64,000 nucleotides of DNA from Cardiocondyla obscurior (Eukaryota > Arthropoda > Insecta > Hymenoptera > Formicidae): assembly GCF_019399895.1 (NCBI RefSeq), contig NW_027228801.1, forward strand, positions 160,331 to 224,330, in the 5' to 3' direction. This document shows, in pieces, positions 11,261-21,255 of the stretch. Every line of letters starts with the position of its first letter. The first letter of the stretch is position 1. The notes under the pieces are model-generated. The model saw nothing but the letters and a program-made list of their open reading frames with translations. It was not told where the DNA came from and searched no databases. The position numbers were made by a program, and so were the translations under genes.

Positions 11261-11680
11261 TGTTGCACCGTGAAGGTGCCGTGGGGTCCGTTCTCCGAAA
11301 AGGAAGGTTGTGTATCACGGGTCAGGAACTGGGCTCGAAATAAAGACCTTTTTTGTTAAACTGTTTTATTTTTTTTTATTCCCTTCTTGTAACTTACAGC
11401 CGGCCACTTCACGCAATTCACTTAATTACGATTTCTAATAACGACTGCCCGTCCGGACCGCGGCTGCCTCTATATATGCCCTGCTGTTGCTATGTCAAAA
11501 ATCATAGCAATCAGCAGAATCGCGGGTGGCAACCGCGACTGTCCTCAAAACGTCGCGTCCCGGCCGGAAATGCCGGGTTACCTTGATCGGCTATTCTGCC
11601 GATCAAGCTAAATGGTCGCGCGCGTGCGACATTCCATCGTTATTTCCGAGCTTCTGTTGCCAGGGGCTCGGGATATAACA
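11261..11680 (-). repeat. 3' LTR of element E1
   Basis: 420 bp. In its own sense it starts TGTTATATCC, has a TATATAGAGG promoter box, an AATAAA cluster and ends GGTGCAACA. It is nearly the same as the 5' LTR at 28052-28473, apart from a 2-base gap and scattered substitutions. Confidence 0.92.
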
Positions 11681-11695
11681 CCCCTCCCCTTTAAG
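11681..11695 (-). promoter_or_regulatory. Polypurine tract of element E1
   Basis: On the minus strand the run TTAAAGGGGAGGGG lies directly against the 5' edge of the 3' LTR, where the plus-strand DNA primer forms in LTR elements. Confidence 0.85.
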
Positions 11696-11853
11696 GAGAA
11701 GAAAAAAGGTTGAGGGTTTTAATTGCACAAGCCTTTTTCATTTACAAATTCCCTTTCCCTCGGGGAGAAAAAAAAAATACGTTGAGATTTTAAGTATATG
11801 TGTCTTGATACGTTTTTCTCTTTTTTTTTTTTTTTTTGTATGTGCGCGGTTAA

Positions 11854-13800
11854 CTATAGTCTATGTTTGTTACAATATTTCTTTCTTATTATTGTAATAG
11901 TGATAATAATAACCGTAAGTGCGGTTAACGTTGTACTTAATCCTACGGAGTACACTATTATTGTTTTTGTTTTGGACGCAATATTATTATTATCTAAGTC
12001 GGTACGTAGTTTGTTTAAATCTAGGCTTAATTGCAATAATTTATTTTTATTTCGTATAATCGGTTCTCTCTGTATATTTTTTAACTGTGACGTAATTTTA
12101 GCAATGTTGGTTCTCTCTTTAATTGGTACCATAGTAATATTATACGTTGGTATATAGATATTGATGTCGCTTTCTCCTAGCAGGGTTTTCGATTGTATCG
12201 TGAGGTCATTTGTAGTTAATTTGCACGCGTCTTTAAGTATTAGCTTTCCCGATCTGTTTATATTTATTTTCTTATTTAGCTTAAGTTTACATCGCAGTTC
12301 AATGGTCTGTGACGCGGTCGAGTATAGCCATGCTTGGGACTCGTTTAGTGCCGTCCATATGCTAACGTTAGTTATGATATGGCGGGTTTCGCATTTTTTG
12401 GGTTGATGTCCCGGCTCGGTGAGTGCTAAGACTTCGACAGGTGCGTTATTCAATACATGGTATGTCGCGAAATTGTTTTTGCATATAAGTTTTTTATTGC
12501 CGCGAATACAATTATTTATTTCATCGCGGGTTAGGCTTATATATTTATTGTTTTCTTTATCTAACGCGATATATTCATGCGCGGTTTTGATTGTCTTAAA
12601 AATATTGGCGTGGTCATACATGGGAAACGATATGACTGCTTTTAATTCGATATATACTTCTCGGTTTGATTCCAGTTCTTTGGATTAGTATCGAACGGGA
12701 ATTGTGACCCTTCGGATAATTGAATAGTTGCATGTAGTAGCTCTGTTATGATCTTGTCAATCGGTAATAGTCGTGCGTTAGTGATACCCTTTTTAGTCCA
12801 AGAGATAAAATCGATAGTGTCTTGTATGTCGGTCAGTAGGTCGGTCACGAGTATTCTTAATGTGTTAAGATGTTCCGTCATCTCCATTTGCCGCGTTACT
12901 CTATCTATCTGCTGACTTAGAAGGATAGTCGCGTTCGTTAAGACGCGGCCGTGTTGCTTGAGTTTTATCTCTAGTTCCTGTATATGGCTTATGTACCGTT
13001 TAATATTTTAAGCTGATTTTTCGCTACGTGTTGAGTCGTTTGCTGACTTGCGATCAGCAGTTGTAACTGCTCTTGAATAATTTTTTCGTCGTTGACGTCC
13101 ATTATACCGAATAAAGTTTTCTTTACTGTGCCTACTAAGTCTATTAGTCCTCTCTTAACGTGTTGGATTTTGTAGGTCGAGGTTAGTCTGTCTAGTGCGG
13201 TTATTAGTTTATTATTTTGCATTGTAACCAACATTGCTAAATTATGACATTTGTCTTTTAATAATTCGCCATTATATGTTTCGTGTAGCTTATTACAAGC
13301 GTTTTCCGCGTTGTCAACTTGTTTTTGTAATTTCTTAAATTTAATTTCGAAATCCGCGATGTTTATTATTAATACTAATTTCTATGTGGTGTCGGATAGC
13401 TGGAGAAGTCCGTGGTCCTCATAATACAATCCGGGTTCGTGAGTGAACTGTGTAATTGTATAAGATGCGGTTTCGATTGCGCCCTTCGCGGTGGTGAACG
13501 TTAATCTGAAATGTTCACTGGTTAGGTATGCGTGTGTAAAAGTGTTAGCATATCGTACTGAATAAGTGTGTAAGTTTCGTGGGTCGTCTTCATCGTGGGA
13601 ATAAAGATGCAGCGTCGGCTAAAGGTACGTATTTTTTATTTTTGGTATAGAGTTCTATGTACGGATAACAATTACTTTCTCGGAGCTTTGATTTATCAAA
13701 ATTCGCTCTCGGCTTCAGCATCAAAGTTTTTTGTTCGTCTCATTAGTAAGTCGTTGACGGTCGTCGCAGTCACATTAATCGTGTTATAGAGTAAAAGAAA
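11854..13800 (-). pseudogene. env: Envelope glycoprotein of element E1 (errantivirus F-like), broken
   Basis: Open segments at 13234-12989, 12887-12642 and 12621-11854 form a class I fusion-type envelope. A basic cleavage-like site (HVKRGL) is followed by a fusion-peptide-like stretch near 13170, coiled-coil-prone sequence follows, and a hydrophobic membrane anchor with a short basic tail (RKKYCNKHRL) lies near 11900. This layout matches insect errantivirus Env and baculovirus F proteins (family knowledge). Stops and frame changes separate the segments. The N-terminal part above 13235 is too eroded to follow, and a solo LTR sits at 13815. Non-functional. Confidence 0.8.
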
Positions 13801-13814
13801 GTAATTGAATCGTG

Positions 13815-14219
13815 TGTTGCACCCGAGAGGTGCACGGGGTCCGTCCTCCGAATATACACGTTCGGTGTAGATGGTTTTTTCATAATAAATAGATAATTTG
13901 TTGCAATCGTTAAGTGCGTTTATTCTTCCTTGTATATCGGCGTGGAGTTACGAGTCGCTACCTCGTACTCTCAGACTGACTTGCCCGAGCTTCGGAGCTC
14001 GTGCATTATATATTATTATTTTCGGCCTTGTCAGCGAAATAGCAGAAAGAAGTGGCCGCGTGCTCTACTGCCTTCTGCTGATAGCGCGCGATGACGAAAG
14101 GCTGACAAGATGGCTTTTTAGACTCAGCGGATTCCAACAGTTTGGCAATCTGCTGAGTTGTATAAAAAATGTGGCGCACGCGGTGGTCAATGACCAACGT
14201 GCGCTGTCGGGTTTTAACA
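13815..14219 (-). mobile_element. Solo LTR, family E2, inside element E1
   Basis: 405 bp, TGTTGCACCCG ... TTTTAACA, flanked by CGTG (13811-13814 and 14220-14223). Also duplicated on both sides is GTGTTATAGAGTAAAAGAAA (about 13782 and 14222), which is longer than a TSD and was probably a pre-existing local repeat of the host element. The stretch 14224-14636 beyond it holds no recognisable gene. Confidence 0.88.
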
Positions 14220-14636
14220 CGTGTTATAGAGTAAAAGAAAGTAAGAGAGAGTAATTTCAAATTTGTGTTATAAATATATTATGTGTGTTAGTGTTTTTAA
14301 TTGTTCTTTCTGTGTTTTCCAGTGGAATCGCAACAGTTTGTTTTTGTTTGCAAAGGGTGCTACTTGGCCTATCGGCCGAGAATTTGCTCGAGTTGCGTTG
14401 GGTTGCGGGCTCGGCATCAGGTGCGGTACCTATGGCATAGATTGGAGCCGCGTCTGACGATGAGAACGACTCGTGATCTGGAGTATCGCCACGTGACTTT
14501 GGTTTCTGGCAATTTTATTCGTGAGAAGAAATATTTTATTTTATTGTGTTGTGCATGGTTTTTGTTGTTGGTTTATTTTAAAAAATATTTATTTTTTATT
14601 TTACTGCTGTATTATGCTTAATCGGTTGCTTTATGC

Positions 14637-17336
14637 TTAGTATTCTATAAACACTTTTAATCTATTTGCATGTACTCTAATTGTTTTTGTACCTTTCTTT
14701 ATGTGCTTATGTGTTATTATGTACGGTCCTATCCAAAGCGCGTCTAATTTCTTGGACCGGCCGCGTCGAACTGTTTCGTCGTAAAGTAGAACGGAATCTC
14801 CGACTCTGAACTCGCGTTTTCGGGAATCTTTATCATAGTTTTCTTTCGCCTTTTCTTTCTCGGTTTTTGCGTGATCGTGTGCGAGGGAGTTGGAGGCCAA
14901 TAGTCGTTCGCGTTATTCATTGGCATAATCGTCGTACGAGTATGTTTCTTTCGGCGTGGTTTTAAGTGCTGTCGGTAATGTAGCACGGTGTCCGTAAATG
15001 AGTTCGAAGGGGGTCAACCCAGTTGCCGTATGTGAGGTTGTATTATATGTGAACATTGCGTATGGCAACCATTCGTCCCAATCGGATTGATTCTCGTTAA
15101 TATAATGTCGTAGATACTCGACCAATGTTCGGTGCGATCGTTCAAATGCGCTGTTGGTTTGCGGATGATATGCGGTTGTTTGAATTTTTTTGATCCGTAG
15201 TAATTTGCAAGTATTTTTAAAAACACTGCTCCTAAAATTTATTTTTTGATCGGATAGAACGTACTCCGGTATTCCGTGTTCAAAAATTATTTGAGTCACG
15301 AACGCTTTCGCTACGGTCGCGGCTTCTTGGTTCGGGATAGGAATCGCTTTACTAAACTTTGTGAGATTATCTTGAAACGTAAAAATATATTTATTATTAT
15401 TGTTCGTTATTGGTAGCGGTCCTACTATATCTAGAACGCATTTTTCGAACGGTTTTTTAGGCGTGTCTGTAATAATTAGCGGCATTTTCGTTTTCTTCGA
15501 TAACTTATTCTTCTGGCACTGTTCGCATTTCTTTATGTATTCTTCTATGTCTTTTCTTATGCCTGGCCATTTGTGCTGTAATCTGATGCGGTGTAGCGTA
15601 CGTGTGATGCCTTGGTGTCTGCCTATCGGTGTGTTATGGTATTCGTGTATGAGCTTAGCCTTTTCTTCTGCTGAGTATGTGCTTTTTTCTTTTAATGTGT
15701 GTACTGAAAAATTTCCTTTTTGTTGCGAGGGGTTTCTGCTAAGCGCATCCGCGTTCGTGTTCTTCTTCCCGTCCTTATGAACTATTTTGTAATTATATTC
15801 TTCGAGTTTTAATCTCCACCTTATCAGGCGAGAGCCGGGATTATTTACATTGAACAGCCAGATCAATGGTTTGTGATCTGTTACAATTGTAAATGTTGTT
15901 CCATAGATATAGGGTTGGAAATGTTTCACCGCCCATACTATCGCGAGTAGCTTTTTCTCTGTCGTGCTATAGTTCTTTTCGGCCTTGTTTAATATGCGGC
16001 TTGCATATGCAATCGGATGATCTCTTCCTATCTCCCCTTGAGAGAGGATGGCTCCGATTGCATGATCCGAGGCGTCCATGGTAACGATAAACGAGCGCGT
16101 GAAATCGGGATATTTAAGTATTGGCGCGGTGGTTAATCTTTCTCTTAATATCTCGAACGCGTTTTGTTGGTCCATTTCCCAGCGAAATTTTTCGTCCTTT
16201 TTTGTGAGCATTGTTAGGGGTTTCGCAATTTTCGAAAAGTCCTGTATGAATTTTCGGTAATGTTTGGCTAGCCCGATGAATGATTATGCATCTTTTAGTT
16301 TTTTCGGTGCCGGAAAAATTTTTACTGCGGAAATTTTGGAAGGATCGGGTCGAATTCCGTTTTCCGTGATCAGGTGTCCGAGATAAAGTACTTCCTTCCG
16401 TAGAAATTCGCATTTGTCCGGTTGTAATTATAAATTATTTTCTCGCAAACGTTTAAAAACGGTTTCGAGTCTTTTATTATGTTTCTTGAGCGTCGGTCCG
16501 TAAATGACTATATCGTCTAGATACACGAGACACTTAATATCGTGCAGGCCCGATAAGACTGAGTTTATCATGCGCTGAAATAAAGCCTGTGCATTTTTAA
16601 AACCAAACGGCATCCTGTTAAATTCATAATGTCTCTCGGGTGTAGAAAACGCGGTTTTTTGTTTGTGTTCCTTTTTCATCTAGATTTGGTGGTATCCCGA
16701 AGCCAAATCCAGGGTCGTAAAATATTTTGTGTGTCCAAGCTGAACGAGGATATCGGTCATGTTCGGAATAGGGAAGGAATCGCCTATCGTAATGTCGTTT
16801 AGCTTTCTAAAATCGACGACTATCTTTAGTTTTGGTTTTCCGGACGCGTTGGTTTTTTTTGGGGATGACCAATATCGGTGCGTTCCATTGACTCGCGCTG
16901 GTTCTTATAATACATTCGTCGAGCATCTTCTTAACCTGCTCTTTTACCTCTGCTTTGTGCTTCTCGGGCAGTCGGTAAGGGCGGCAGCTAATTGGCCTAC
17001 TTTTCTTTTCTGTGATTATTTCGTGCGCGACGGATTCGGTGAAAGAAAGCGGATCGTCTTGCAAATGGAAGATGTCGCAGAAGCTTTTGCAAATGTTTAT
17101 TAATTCGCTTTTTTCTTCTTTATTCAAATGATTAATTCTAAGTTGTTCCTTTACGTGTTCTCTTCGCTGCTGTACTGCGGCTATTCCTGGCTTATCTTGT
17201 AACGCGAGCGCGCTGACTGTGCATATTTGCGGCTCTGCTTCTACGTGTAATACGGGTGTGAAGAACGGCACGGCTGTCTCCCGTATTTAATACGCTTATG
17301 GCACAAATATTATTTTCAGGAGGAACCAAACAATTG
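14637..17336 (-). pseudogene. pol: pol of element E1: reverse transcriptase, RNase H, integrase
   Basis: Reverse transcriptase lies at about 17150-16430 (SQWNAPILVIPKK; MPFGFKNAQALF; CLVYLDDIVI). RNase H begins near 16110 (VTMDASDHAIGAIL; IVTDHKPLIWLF; NADALSRN). Integrase has the zinc domain (HxxxxH near 15620, CEQC), the core CVLDIVGPLP, LSDQKINF and SAFERSH, and a C-terminal GPYIIT segment near 14720. RNase H and integrase stay open over 16211-14913. Frame changes occur near 17271, 16800, 16680, 16420 and 14905. The 5' edge is cut by the insertion at 17341. Confidence 0.93.
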
Positions 17337-18171
17337 CCGATGTTACGTCCCGCCAAATAATATGTATTTCATAGAAATATTTTTGCGAGTACATTTAAGT
17401 ATAATCTAGTTTTCATATATGTAATGCGTAGAAAGTAAGACATATATAAATTTATATCACTTTACTCGTGCGTAGTATAGCATTAGTTGCGCCGACGTTA
17501 TATCCAGTAACTTAGCATTATTCACGCCGACGCTAGAAATCAGTAGTTTAGCTTTATTCCCGCCAACAGAGGCTTCCACTTCCATGCGGCCCGCAGTGCC
17601 GAACGCCACTATTCCCACCACCACCGTTCCACTTCCAGGCGGCCGGCAGCGCCGAACGCCGTTATCCCTACTATCTACCCAAGCGCTAGGTGGGAGGCAG
17701 CGCCGGTGAAGCCCGGAGCTCAGTCTCACCGAAACGTCAGTTCAATTCCTAACTCCAAACTCTAAGCACCTCTCTTCCAAGAGAGTCCATCCCGCGTGCG
17801 GGTCTAACGACATAAGTCTAACGAAATAAGTTTAACTTCTATATTCAATACTTTATATTTGTAACCTTGTAGTGTAACGTAAATTTAAGAATATATTTTA
17901 ATTGTTAAAATTGAATTCTCGTGTTAAATTCAGTGACATCCTAAATCTTCTACCTCATTCCAATTTTAATTGTTTCACAATTTCAATTTATTTACCATAT
18001 CTCAAAAACCCTGTGTGATTGACAATTAATTTCGGTGCAGCCGCACTGTACGTTTTTAAGAATCAATCTAACAGGCATTCTAGTGTTAGAAGTGGTGCAG
18101 ACGCACTGCACGCTTTTATCCTAGGATTTTTATTAACTTCATATATTATAATACTTTTGTAAAACTCCTTT

Positions 18172-18459
18172 ATGACGAATTCCAAATCACGTCGGGGCGG
18201 CCGGAAATATCAGATTCGAAAGATAACCGCGTATTATCACGCTTTAAAACGACATTCGAACGACGTACGCCCGCAATACCACTTGACGCCGATCACCTTC
18301 ATCGTGAGGAAGCCAAGCCTAGCAGACATTCCGAAGGACGATCCACGCAGGAAGGTCTACAAGAATCCACCCCAGGAAAAAGACGTGCATTGCGACGTCG
18401 AGTTTATTGAGACGCAGCGAAGACAATCGCAAGCAGCGCAGCTTAAATGTCTGGAATGA
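18172..18459 (+). CDS. ORF A: basic 95-residue protein, not recognised
   Basis: ATG at 18172, stop TGA at 18457-18459. The N-terminal half is rich in Arg and Lys (SRRGGRKYQIRK), suggesting nucleic-acid binding; the C-terminal third is acidic and Gln-rich. I know no family for it. An ATGA overlap at 18456-18459 joins it to the next ORF, and GTAAGT starts directly after the stop, a perfect splice donor. It lies after the promoter-like leader of the host element. Confidence 0.55.
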   Translation: MTNSKSRRGGRKYQIRKITAYYHALKRHSNDVRPQYHLTPITFIVRKPSLADIPKDDPRRKVYKNPPQEKDVHCDVEFIETQRRQSQAAQLKCLE

Positions 18460-19275
18460 GTAAGTACGAATAACTTTCGCTCCTAAATCTGTTGCACACG
18501 TCTACGCTATCTAAAATTTATTTGTATCCACTTAAACCTAACAATACTCCACTTTACCTTTTTATCCTACCCCCTGCTGTGAGGGTCGCATGCTCGACCC
18601 TTTACCTACCGCATCGCTAGCACTTAACCCAAAAATTCCAAAATCTACCCTTTTACCCTAACCCCTGCTGTGAGGGTTGCGTGTTCGACCCTTTTAGCGA
18701 GCACATAACTTAAAAGCCTACTTTTACCTTTTTTTATCCCGACTCCTGCTGTGAGGGTCGTGTTGTCAACCCTACACCTACCGCATTGCATGCATTTTCA
18801 TAATAGCGTCTAGACTCTTATTTTGAATACGTGTGTTTATTTTATACTATCCTAAGATGTATAATGTGCCCTCCCAGTCAACGTACCCCACAACGCGCTA
18901 ATAATATTCGTGACAGCCTTATTAAATCTAACGCGAACCGAGTGGTTAGAGACAGGTCTTTGCGTACATAGATTGTACAGACGTCACCGCGAAACTCGTA
19001 ATATTTATTGCTTACTTTGTGCAGTTAACGTCGACAGACTCAAAGGTAATTTTACTCTTGTTACTGGTCATTACCTTTGTCTTGGAACGTTCCGCGTTTT
19101 ACAAAGGTGTCACGGTTGCAGATTAACTTTAGAGATCCCCGAATCTTATTTGAATTGTGATCATTGCCGGTTAGTCCATCGTGATTTTTCTCGGTACTTA
19201 GATCTAAGCGGTGATCAAGTCTTTCTACAGAATAATCCTATCGAGATATTTATAAAGAGTCTGACTACCATTTAA
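18456..19275 (+). CDS. ORF B: cysteine-rich protein, probably spliced (intron about 18460-18877)
   Basis: The open frame that ends at 19275 has no ATG of its own. If the intron 18460-18877 (GTAAGT donor, pyrimidine-rich CCCTCCCAG acceptor) is removed, the ATG at 18456 joins in frame, giving a protein of about 133 residues beginning MINVPH. It has Cys pairs CLLC, CHGC and CDHC with an intervening VTGHYLC, a pattern for zinc binding. ORF C shows the same order, so the two are probably paralogs. No known family recognised. The splice model is inference. Confidence 0.5.
18545..18790 (+). repeat. Three-copy repeat inside the proposed intron
   Basis: CCTGCTGTGAGGGT preceded by a pyrimidine tract occurs near 18572, 18664 and 18748, each followed by a related CGACCCTTT-like segment. 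Each copy looks like a pyrimidine tract plus AG and so could act as an alternative splice acceptor. Confidence 0.6.
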
Positions 19276-19288
19276 TTCATTTTAATAA

Positions 19289-19708
19289 ATGTGTCCGCGA
19301 CAACCTCGTGTACGGATACCTGCTCGCGTTTATTCCGGAGATTTAACTAGACTAATTCTTAATTGGTTAGCTCACGCTCGATGTGAGACCAGATATCGTT
19401 ACTTCGAGCAGAAGATTACGCGTCTTCCCTTTTGTGAACGATGTATGCGTAGAACCGGACACCCTATTACTGACTTCGTCCGCGTGCACTCGCATCAATT
19501 ACTTATTGGATTAAATTGCGGCGAACGCGAGTGTAGCAATTGTGGCGTTCTAATTGTCGACTCTCGCAATATACGGCAGTGCTCAAAGTGTAAAGAGACT
19601 ATTCTGTTATTTTTGAATTACCTCGAACAAAATCCAGTCAAACAGCCGTACTTAGATAACAAACCAACCATAATCGTTATAGATTATCAAAGAATTCTCG
19701 CGGAATAA
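19289..19708 (+). CDS. ORF C: cysteine-rich 139-residue protein, paralog of ORF B
   Basis: ATG at 19289, 13 bases after the stop of ORF B, stop at 19706-19708. Cys pairs CERC, CSNC and CSKC with VRVHSHQL between the first and second pair repeat the layout of ORF B. The spacing suggests up to two zinc sites per protein. The close packing of B and C looks like a tandem gene duplication. It is followed by AATAAA at about 19703. Function unknown; a small zinc-binding regulator is a guess. Confidence 0.6.
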   Translation: MCPRQPRVRIPARVYSGDLTRLILNWLAHARCETRYRYFEQKITRLPFCERCMRRTGHPITDFVRVHSHQLLIGLNCGERECSNCGVLIVDSRNIRQCSKCKETILLFLNYLEQNPVKQPYLDNKPTIIVIDYQRILAE

Positions 19709-19808
19709 ATCTTATTTTACTCGGTCAAACTATCGTGATCTCATTATTGCCTAGGCCCGTGGTCCGAAACCGTTATAAACGCCCGCGACCACCGGGACGT
19801 AACACCGA

Positions 19809-21255
19809 TGAACACTCCGGGTTTAGGTTCATCGGCATATATTATTCCAATTTGGTTGCTATCGGTCACGGCCCGTACTATCGTTTCGCTTCTCGGTGGT
19901 AGCGTTGTGCGAACATACGGTTGTAACGGGATCGCGGCGCGATTAATTATCAAGAGTACGTTTTCGACGTCATATACAGTACGTTGCGCTTTGAGGAAGT
20001 CCATCTTGAGTATTCCGTCGTACGCAATGGGAAATTCGTCGGGTACCACGTGCATTGTGTGCGAGATCGTCGTGCTATCTCGCAGGTAAATTAACACACG
20101 CGTCGTTCCTATCGTTTGCGCCTTATGTCCGGTTACGCCTGTTAGAGCCATCGATTCCGTGTAAATCGGTGTATCGCCCTTTAATTTCCCCACCTTAACG
20201 AGGGTGATAGTTGCACCGGTGTCCAATAGATAGGTCATTTTCCCGCCCGTGGCTTGTAGCACGGGCAGAGTGACTAAATCCAGATGACGATTTTTGTTGT
20301 CGTCTGAGATGTGCGACACTTGATAGTCCCGCGCGGGCCGTGTCTCGTATCGGCGTGGTTTGTTATCTCCGCGCGTGTCGCCGTGTATTGTCTGTCTCGC
20401 CGGTGCTCTTGCTCTTTCTTCCGGTACAGTTAAATGCACCGCGGTCGTATGTCGATTTCGCGGGGGGACTCGGTTATCGCGTCGTGTTCCTTGAGATGAC
20501 TCGTTATCTCTTTTCAATCTGCGGCATTCTTCGCGCGTATGATACGGCTTGTTACAATAGTTGCAGAATTTATCCGTCGTGCTTACTCGCGATGTATTTT
20601 CGGCCCTCGGCAAACCGTACCTGGGCGCGTATCTGCCGGTGCGGCACAAAAATTCCGGGTGCTCTTGTTTACCGCATCTATTGCACGTCGGCACAGGGGG
20701 GCGGTTCGCCGGAGTGCGCGGAAAATTTCGCTCTATGTATGCTCGCTCGTTGTATGTACGTATGGGTGCGCTACACTGTCTTTCTTCCGCTGTCGCTCCT
20801 GCTATTGCTTTTTGCAATGTTCTATAATTTCGCGACCAGACGATGGTTTGCAAGTGCGGTAGCAAGCCTGTCTGGTAATTATTTAATACTTGTTTTTGAA
20901 GCGAATTCTAGATTCCGCGTTTTTCGTCTGAAGAATAATTCGGGTCTTCGCTTAATGCATCGTAAAGTTCGGTCACTAACGAGTCGACTCGAAATCCGTA
21001 TGTTTGCGCGCTTTCTCCCGTGCGTTGACGCAACTGGTTAAACTCCAGTTGGAGATACGCTGTGCCTCGTCGCTGTGTGTAGCCGTCTTTGATTTCCCGT
21101 AGAAATTGCGCGAAATTAATGATTTGTTTCGACTCGAATCGCGAGAGAGCTTGTCCCGTAAGCTTCGTGTATAAGCTTCGCGTTATTTTTGCTACATTTG
21201 AAATACGTTCCAGTAACGTTTGTATAATAGTTGTCTTTATTCGAGCCGGCATCGC
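19809..21255 (-). pseudogene. gag: gag C-terminal part and protease of element E1
   Basis: From 21255 down: capsid-like gag sequence (LTGQALSRFESKQ; LQLEFNQLRQR), two CCHC knuckles (CNRCGKQEHPEFLC, CNYCNKPYHTREEC) near 20680 and 20560, and the protease with YLLDTGATITLV near 20220. There is a frame change near 20900 and the upstream gag is lost at the junction with BEL sequence. The frame runs on without break into the 2464-bp insertion at 19804. Confidence 0.87.

Larger units (their letters stand above)
17341..19804 (+). mobile_element. Unclassified 2464-bp element with three small genes
   Basis: Inserted in E1 between protease and pol. The outer 12 bases are perfect inverted repeats (TGTTACGTCCCG / CGGGACGTAACA) and CCGA is duplicated at 17337-17340 and 19805-19808. 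The E1 frame continues across the two breakpoints (GVFIG then NCLVPP), which confirms the boundaries. Inside, on the plus strand, are a promoter-like GC-rich leader with a 53-bp duplication near 17575-17680, ORF A, an intron-like repeat region and two cysteine-rich ORFs. TG...CA ends and a 4-bp TSD fit either a very long solo LTR that encodes proteins, or a Ginger-like DNA transposon derivative. No integrase or transposase is present. Confidence 0.85.

Noticed and set aside
20340..21041. 233-codon open frame on the plus strand
   Set aside because: It is antisense to the clear zinc-knuckle and gag sequence of element E1 and has no motif.
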